Positions 58,774 through 64,000 of a stretch of DNA of 64,000 nucleotides are shown one piece after another (positions within the stretch are counted from its first letter, which is position 1; every line of letters begins with the position of its first letter). This DNA comes from Tridacna crocea (lineage: Eukaryota > Mollusca > Bivalvia > Cardiida > Cardiidae), in the NCBI GenBank assembly GCA_943736015.1, contig OX031061.1, positions 59,464,192-59,528,191 of the forward strand, written 5' to 3'. Under the pieces are notes generated by a model. The model was not told the origin of the DNA. It was given only the letters and a program-made list of their open reading frames with translations, and ran no database searches. Made by a program: the position numbers and the translations under genes.

Positions 58774-58969
58774 GGACCGTATTCACCAACCATTCTTAAG
58801 AATGTTCTTTGTCGCGATCTTCAAACTTTTTTTATTGTGAATGTAACAGAACCTCCGATTGGCTAAACCAAATGGTTTAGCAAATCAGAAGTTCTGTTAC
58901 TTTCACATTGACAAAATTCTGAAGAATAAGACTAAGAATATTCCTAATAATGATTGGTGAATACGGGCC
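58774..58969. mobile_element. PIF/Harbinger-like MITE, copy 2 (196 bp)
   Basis: Same length and structure as 5163-5358: left GGACCGTATTCACCAACC, right GGTGAATACGGGCC, flanked by CAG at 58771-58773 and 58970-58972. Confidence 0.8.
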
Positions 58970-59338
58970 CAGGTCTTCTTCTGTAGACCAACAGTTGCAG
59001 AGCCTCCATCTAGATCGGAATCGGCCATAAAACAACGAAGGAGTGCTGTAACTTGGGATAAAATATTGCTAATGTATCTTTCAATGGTGATGTTTCTTGT
59101 CAGTCACAGCTCGTCAAAGAAACAAACCTTTATCTAAGTTACTTAGAAATAACCAACTAAGAATCGTGCAACAATTTCATCACAAAACATTCTAAAATTG
59201 ATATAAATTCCCGGAATAAGTTAAAACTCCGCTGGTGAAAAATGCAGTGAAAATGAATAATTAATCGATAAGTTATTTGAGTTATCAGACAGGCAACATT
59301 TTATTTTACTTGGCCTTGCATATAAAATACTTGACAGC

Positions 59339-59412
59339 TTTGAGACAACCCCTCATTGTACACCGAACCTCGACGTCCGTTCTCCGTCTTCGTTCTTGGT
59401 CGCAAATCTCTA
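59339..59412. repeat. Right arm of a 2.5-kb spaced inverted repeat
   Basis: Inverted partner of 56844-56912 (GAACCTCGACGTCCGT, GTTCTTGGTCGCAAATCTCT). Confidence 0.65.
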
Positions 59413-59618
59413 ATGGTAGATGATCATAGAAGAATGGGCAAGGGATATAGGACTGAAAGGGACTCTATGCATGTGTATTATTCTTTCACGTAAATTTCGC
59501 AAAAAGCACATGATACGCATTTACCATTTCTTGACTGGGACTGGAAAGGTTGAAAGAAGGATGAATAGGTAAAAAATTCTTAACCTCTTAATGGTCAAAG
59601 TTATTATTTTTTTCACAG

Positions 59619-59894
59619 AGAACCCAGTAGGTCCAGTTTTGTACAGTCCGCAACAAACTGAGGGAAAAGTAAATATTTCCTGTAAAAGCTGGTTCGGACG
59701 GCCGGCACCAAAACTGAGCTTGCTAATTGATGGAAACCTAATGAATACTACTATCGTGACAACTAAGGACCCGGACAAGCATATAAAGTTAACTTATCTC
59801 AAGAAAGATTGGAATGGTGCTATAATAAAATGTTGTATGACACATCTGTGCTATGAAAAGCCAAAATGTTCTGTCAAATGTATTGACTACCTAT
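59619..59894 (+). CDS. Ig-superfamily gene, Ig-like domain exon 4
   Basis: The acceptor TTTTTTTCACAG ends at 59618 and the donor GTAAGT starts at 59895. The exon is 276 nt, phase 1 at both ends. The domain shows EGKVNISCKSWFGRPAPKLS (B-C region with Cys, Trp and G-x-P-x-P), LLIDGNLMNTT, and KKDWNGAIIKCCMTH, an F-strand-like segment with a double Cys. A Cys-rich tail follows (LCYEKPKCSVKC). The ID-G stretch and CC pair parallel the preceding exon (VIDGKD, ICCEAEN), suggesting the two arose by duplication. Sequons NIS and NTT are present. Phase-1 output implies at least one more coding exon downstream. None is recognised before 64000. Confidence 0.83.
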
Positions 59895-60046
59895 GTAAGT
59901 ATTTCATGTTCATAGATTTATCGGAATGCAAAATAAATGAAATTGACATCTGGATTTCAAAAAATGAATATATTACTTCTTTAAGGCTATCTTAACCAGA
60001 AAAAAAGTAGATACAACTCTCAAAGTTTTTTTTTACCACGTCAATA

Positions 60047-60081
60047 GGTATGCAGGGGTCGTGGTCAACCCCCAGCATACC
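60047..60081. repeat. Short hairpin
   Basis: GGTATGCAGGGGT and ACCCCCAGCATACC are nearly complementary around GTGGTCA. It may be a MITE end or remnant. Confidence 0.5.
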
Positions 60082-60221
60082 TTACATAATTTGTTAGTAG
60101 ACAGTGTTAGTTTTATTTTTAAACATAAAAACATATTTACCAACATTTAAACATATTTACAATAACTTCATGAAGAAAGAAAAAAAATTTTTTAATAAAA
60201 ACATACATACGAAAAATATAT

Positions 60222-60492
60222 ATGAGACATTCTCCGGCAAAAAGGTGCTCAATGCCCCTCCGTAGTCCATCACGCCAAGCAAGCTAGCATATACTTTTGA
60301 ATCTACAACACCCTTTTTTTCTCGAAATCGACTTAATTACGAGGTAGAATGGTCCTTGGACATACATAAAACTAAGCTTTAGCGAAATGTTTAGGTCCAG
60401 GTTAGCCAGCGCAGAGTGCACAGGCCAACCTGGGTCGATACCTTCGCGCAGATGCATGAGGCACCCCTCTCACGGAGCACGTCTCATACATA
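60222..60492. mobile_element. MITE family M copy
   Basis: Left ATGAGACATTCTCCGGCAAA, right CTCTCACGGAGCACGTCTCA. The centre has CCAGGTTAGCCAGCGCAGAG and CAGGCCAACCTGG. Confidence 0.6.
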
Positions 60493-60554
60493 TTCATCTC
60501 TTCAAAAAGGTAGCATTATGAAAAATTATTTCAGTTTAATATCTGTGGCAATAA

Positions 60555-60605
60555 AGCGTGGGTGTGTATGTGGGTGTGGGTGTGGGTGCGTGGATGTGTG
60601 TGTGT
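60555..60605 (+). repeat. GTGGGT/GTGT microsatellite
   Basis: Tandem GTGGGTGTGG-type units ending in GTGTGTGTG. Confidence 0.85.
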
Positions 60606-60641
60606 GAAAAAAACAAAAATATAATGAAACTGATTGTGTGT

Positions 60642-60901
60642 TTAACCCATTACCACACAATCCCTTATTTTGACAACTTTGAGAAAGAAGTATTTATAAA
60701 AACACTGTTTGGAAAAGAGAAAACGCTGGTAACCAGCATTTTATAATTTCCCACAATGCTCGCCACTCTTCCCAAATCAATTTTCAAATTTTTAGTCGTT
60801 GTTATTTTGAAATTTGCGGATGTTTTCGATTTGGACAAGCCTAAAATATTGTTGTTTGGTAATGAGATAAAAAAAAAAAAAAAAAGAAAAAAAAAAAAAA
60901 A
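60642..60901. mobile_element. T1 MITE followed by A-rich run
   Basis: TTAACCCATTACCACACAAT (TTAA 60642-60645), hairpin GAGAAAACGCTGGTAACCAG, CATTTTATAATTTCCCACAA, and a right end GTTTGGTAATGAGATAAA. A 30-base A-rich run (60869-60901) follows. Confidence 0.65.
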
Positions 60902-60929
60902 CTATGCTTATTCTAAAATCGATAGTGAT

Positions 60930-63900
60930 TATGGAAGGTGTTCTAAAATATGTTCTACAATTGTCATGTATAGTTTCCAACCCAAGTCGTTTTCGTATTG
61001 CTATGGATATTCACAGTGGTAGTAAGAAAATTCTTCATACCAATAAGTGATGGATTATAAGATTTATTTCTACAAAAGTAAATATATTTTTTAACTTCTA
61101 AAAGCAAACTGTCTAACAAAAAGTTTGGTTTATATGTGCCTAAAAGAAACATTCTACGATTTATTTGTAAATTGCAGTCTAAATTTTTCAATATTGTTGT
61201 AATTTTATTTATCAAATGCGTTATGTACTCACAATTATAAAAGAAATGTAAAAGTGTTTCTTCATGTGTTCCACAGAAAGTACATGAATTAGATCAATCA
61301 AGTTCATTCTGAAAAGTAGCTAATTTGTTGCTAGGATCTTATGAACTATTCTTGTCTGGAACCATTGTGTTTAAGTATCATGAGTACATTTAAAAACACT
61401 TCCGTGAACTAGGTTCCAATCAATTTCTAAATCATTGTATATCGAGTTCCGCTTGACTCTACATGACGGAGTTCTCAATCAATTTGTTGTAAATATGTTT
61501 GTTTATCTCTTTTTTAGTTAATATTTGAAAGAAATAACAGTTAATGCTAGGGTGATGGCATTCATTTACAAATCTCTTTTGAATTAGTATATGATGCTTT
61601 GACAAGAAGCTCTTAACCGAGTTTAATAAACTGTAGTACCCTAAAGGCGACCCTTCAGATTTCCGGACGAAAATTTTACAAAAATGTAAAAAATTCATCC
61701 TTATACTTCCATAGCCTTTTAATTTGCGTTCATAAAACCACAGCAGTCGAAAACTATCCGATAGCACGAGAAATTAGAGTTTATTTCAAACCAGGTCGAC
61801 ACCAACGGGAGACAAGTACTATTTTTAGATTATCAATTCTCTCATTTATATACAGGAAAACACAGACAATACTTCAAACATCCGTCCGAAGAAGACATTA
61901 TGGAAAATAATTATTACATGTTTATTATGTAATGGAATTTAAGCGTTATTAATCACGTGCCAGACACTTGACATTCCCCAATGCTTTATTGACTTTTGGC
62001 ACGAAATAAAAAAAAAGCTTAAAAGGCTACGTAGTCTTTTAAGGGAATACCATCAATTTTTTTTGTAATGTTTTGATTCTTAATTATTGATGATTTGTAT
62101 TGTTTTTTCATAAAAATTTCAGTAATACATATTCTTTTTAATTTGGTGTGATGTGAAAATTCTAAATACCCATCTTTAAGAAATTTATCTTATTATTGGT
62201 TAGTTTATTGATTTCATTCCAAAATTCAAAATTACTATTTTCATTTAATAGGTCTTTAATATATCTTATACCTGCAGTGTACATTATTGAGTCATAGACA
62301 TAATTTGACTCAATTATAATATTGTCAGACAGACAGACAAATACTTTTAATCTCAAATCTATAATACATAGACACATAACAAAAAAAATAAACAGTTTCA
62401 TTAGATCAATAACTGCGTCTCGTGATAGTGAGATATATTGTCATCATAAAACAATGGTATATTAATTATATCTACCCAATGTGTAAATTTACATTTCGAT
62501 ATATAGGTAGTAAAAGACTGTAGGACATTAATCCAAAAATCATTTTTAATAATTTTCACGATTTGTTTACAATACGAAAAACCTAAATTGAATGATTTTT
62601 GTGTATCAAATATTCCATTTATAAATATATAACAGTCACCAATGCCACTAGCAACACTTTTTTTTAACCATTTAATTTTCATACTCATGTTATAGCTATT
62701 TACATAGACCATTTTTAGACCTCCTTCTGTGTGCTTCTTTATAAAAACGTTCTTTTTTATTTTTGTCGTGCAATCCCGTACGAATTTATGTAGCATATCA
62801 TTTAAACTTTTCATGTATTCATCTGATGGTGACGGTAAACTAATAAACAGGTTGGTAAGTATGGAGATTAAAATGCTTTTAACTACAGTTATTTTTCCAA
62901 TAGGGGTTAGTTTTTTCCTGTTCAGTAGGATATACTATTTCTAATGCTTTTTAGTTTTGGTTCAAAATTGTTTTTTATATTTTTTTTTTCAGATCAATTT
63001 TGAAATGTATCCCAAGTAATTTAAATTGTGTTTTCCCCCAAGATATTTTCCATTTTGTTTTAATAGATCTTGAACTATATTTCATGCATCCAATCCATAT
63101 TAGCTTCGTTTTATCGAAATTGACCTTGAAGCCTGAAATATGTGAAAAACTTTCAAGTAACTCTAATGTATTTTTGAGCGACTTTTCTGAACCATCTAAA
63201 AGAGGTCGTCTGCAAATTGTGATATTATGTATTCTCGACGTTTAACTTTTATTCCTGTGATATTTTTTTCATTTTTTATTTTGATGCTAAGAATTTCAGT
63301 ACAAAGAATAAAAAAGTATGCTGAAATTGGCTCTCCTTGTCTGCAGCCCCTTTTAACCATGAAGTAATCCGAAAGAAAACTGTTAACTTGAACACATACT
63401 TCCGTATCATACAAAAATCACTTCATCCATTCTCGAACCATTTCACCAAAGTTAAAAATAGGTAATGTTTTTTCAAAGGATAAGGAGTCAAAAGCTTTAT
63501 CAAAATCAATTAACATTAACAATCCAGGTATCCCATGTTCTTCACAATATTGCATAATATCATACACTAATCTGGTATTTTTCCTATGAATCTATCATGT
63601 AAGAAACCCGTTTGATCCCTTGAAATTATATCATTTAAAACATTTTTAATTCTTTTAGCAATACTTCCAGATCCTTGTTTATGTAAAACATTTAAAAGCG
63701 TAAATGGTCTGCAATTTTTTAAAAATTGTCTTGCTTTATTTTCTTTCGGAATATAAGTTATTGTTCCCAGTTTAACATTCCGTGGAAATGTTTAGATATA
63801 AACGCGTGGTTTAAAGCTTTTACTACAAAATGACCAATCTTATTCCCCCCAAAAAACTTATATTTGGAATAAATCCGTTATTTCCGGGGCTCTTATCATT

Positions 63901-64000
63901 TTTCATATTCTTTAGGGTATCTGTGACCTCATTGTATTGTAGCAGTCCTTCAATATCCCTTTTCTGATTTTGATTTAATTTTTTTTACAGAACACCCTGC
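60930..64000 (-). pseudogene. LINE (L1/Tx1-like) reverse-transcriptase remnant, runs off window
   Basis: Reading the - strand from the right edge: IPKENKARQFLKNCRPFTLL (about 63750-63690), SGSIAKRIKNVLNDIISRDQ and TGFL (about 63680-63600), TRLVYDIMQYCEEHGIPGLL and MLIDFDKAFDS (about 63570-63490), RGCRQGEPISAYFFILCTEI (about 63357-63298), and SQFADDLF (63219-63196, the FADD catalytic box). Further on come KKHTEGGLKMV (about 62735) and a C-terminal region through 61000. The order is that of a complete LINE ORF2. Stops and frameshifts are frequent. A T2 element interrupts it at 61641-62179. The 5' part lies outside the window. The L1/Tx1 label is by motif style. Confidence 0.75.
61641..62179 (+). 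mobile_element. T2 element nested in the LINE
   Basis: About 540 bp homologous to 57234-57776. The LINE protein reading NNKINFL stops at its right edge (TTAA 62176-62179) and resumes as GYYSLLNSVKSFL at its left edge, so insertion into the LINE is clear. Confidence 0.8.

Larger units (their letters stand above)
47213..59618 (+). other. About 12.4-kb intron between Ig exons 3 and 4
   Basis: Repeats are listed separately. Stretches with nothing assignable are 47840-48190, 49720-50180, 50440-51880, 53300-53920, 54300-54610, 54900-55280, 55470-56390, 56550-56840, 58170-58770 and 58970-59340. They have only short open stretches and no Ig-like AG/GT exon. Confidence 0.5.

Noticed and set aside
62401..62814. 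137-codon - strand frame as an independent gene
   Set aside because: It is the C-terminal region of the decayed LINE, in order with the reverse transcriptase to its right.

Overview
The window is AT-rich animal nuclear DNA, most likely from a bivalve mollusc. It has long introns, canonical GT-AG exons, no operons, and dense short inverted-repeat elements, tRNA-derived SINEs, degenerate LINEs and a DIRS-type element. The bivalve call rests on the style of the repeats and on two protein families I recall from molluscan genomes. It is an inference, not a species identification.

Host gene content is sparse. One gene can be supported, on the + strand: a secreted or membrane immunoglobulin-superfamily protein spread over more than 41 kb. 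Two near-identical candidate signal-peptide exons lie in tandem (18069-18132 and 18501-18564). Four Ig-like exons follow (19189-19530, 43620-43934, 46904-47212, 59619-59894). Every Ig exon is flanked by AG/GT and is a multiple of three in length with phase-1 ends, so all six exons are splice-compatible. The 3' part of the gene (further domains, membrane anchor, tail) is not recognised and probably lies beyond the window.

Nearly all the rest is mobile DNA, much of it nested. From left to right: a DIRS/Ngaro-like element with split direct repeats (about 896-4062) inserted into an older repeat whose uninterrupted relative lies at 40.2-42.0 kb; SINEs, a foldback element and MITEs (4.7-17.8 kb); tandem-repeat blocks (22.5-24.7 kb); a + strand LINE remnant (28.9-29.8 kb); a 4.84-kb inverted-repeat-bounded element carrying a decayed gene (30399-35236); only 120 bp later a 3.41-kb element with 74-bp terminal inverted repeats and an AATA target duplication (35360-38773) carrying a two-frame gene of unknown function; a - strand LINE remnant just after Ig exon 2 of 4 (about 43.97-45.42 kb); more MITEs and tandem repeats; and a - strand LINE reverse-transcriptase remnant running off the right end, itself split by a TTAA-flanked element.

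One MITE family recurs about 20 times. It has TTAA targets, CCCTTTACC-like ends and a central hairpin of up to 33 bp per arm, resembling non-autonomous piggyBac derivatives. The most interesting items are the tandem signal-peptide exons, each preceded by a MITE copy; the AATA-flanked 3.4-kb element with its zinc-finger-like two-frame gene; and the split-repeat DIRS element with a paralogous empty site.
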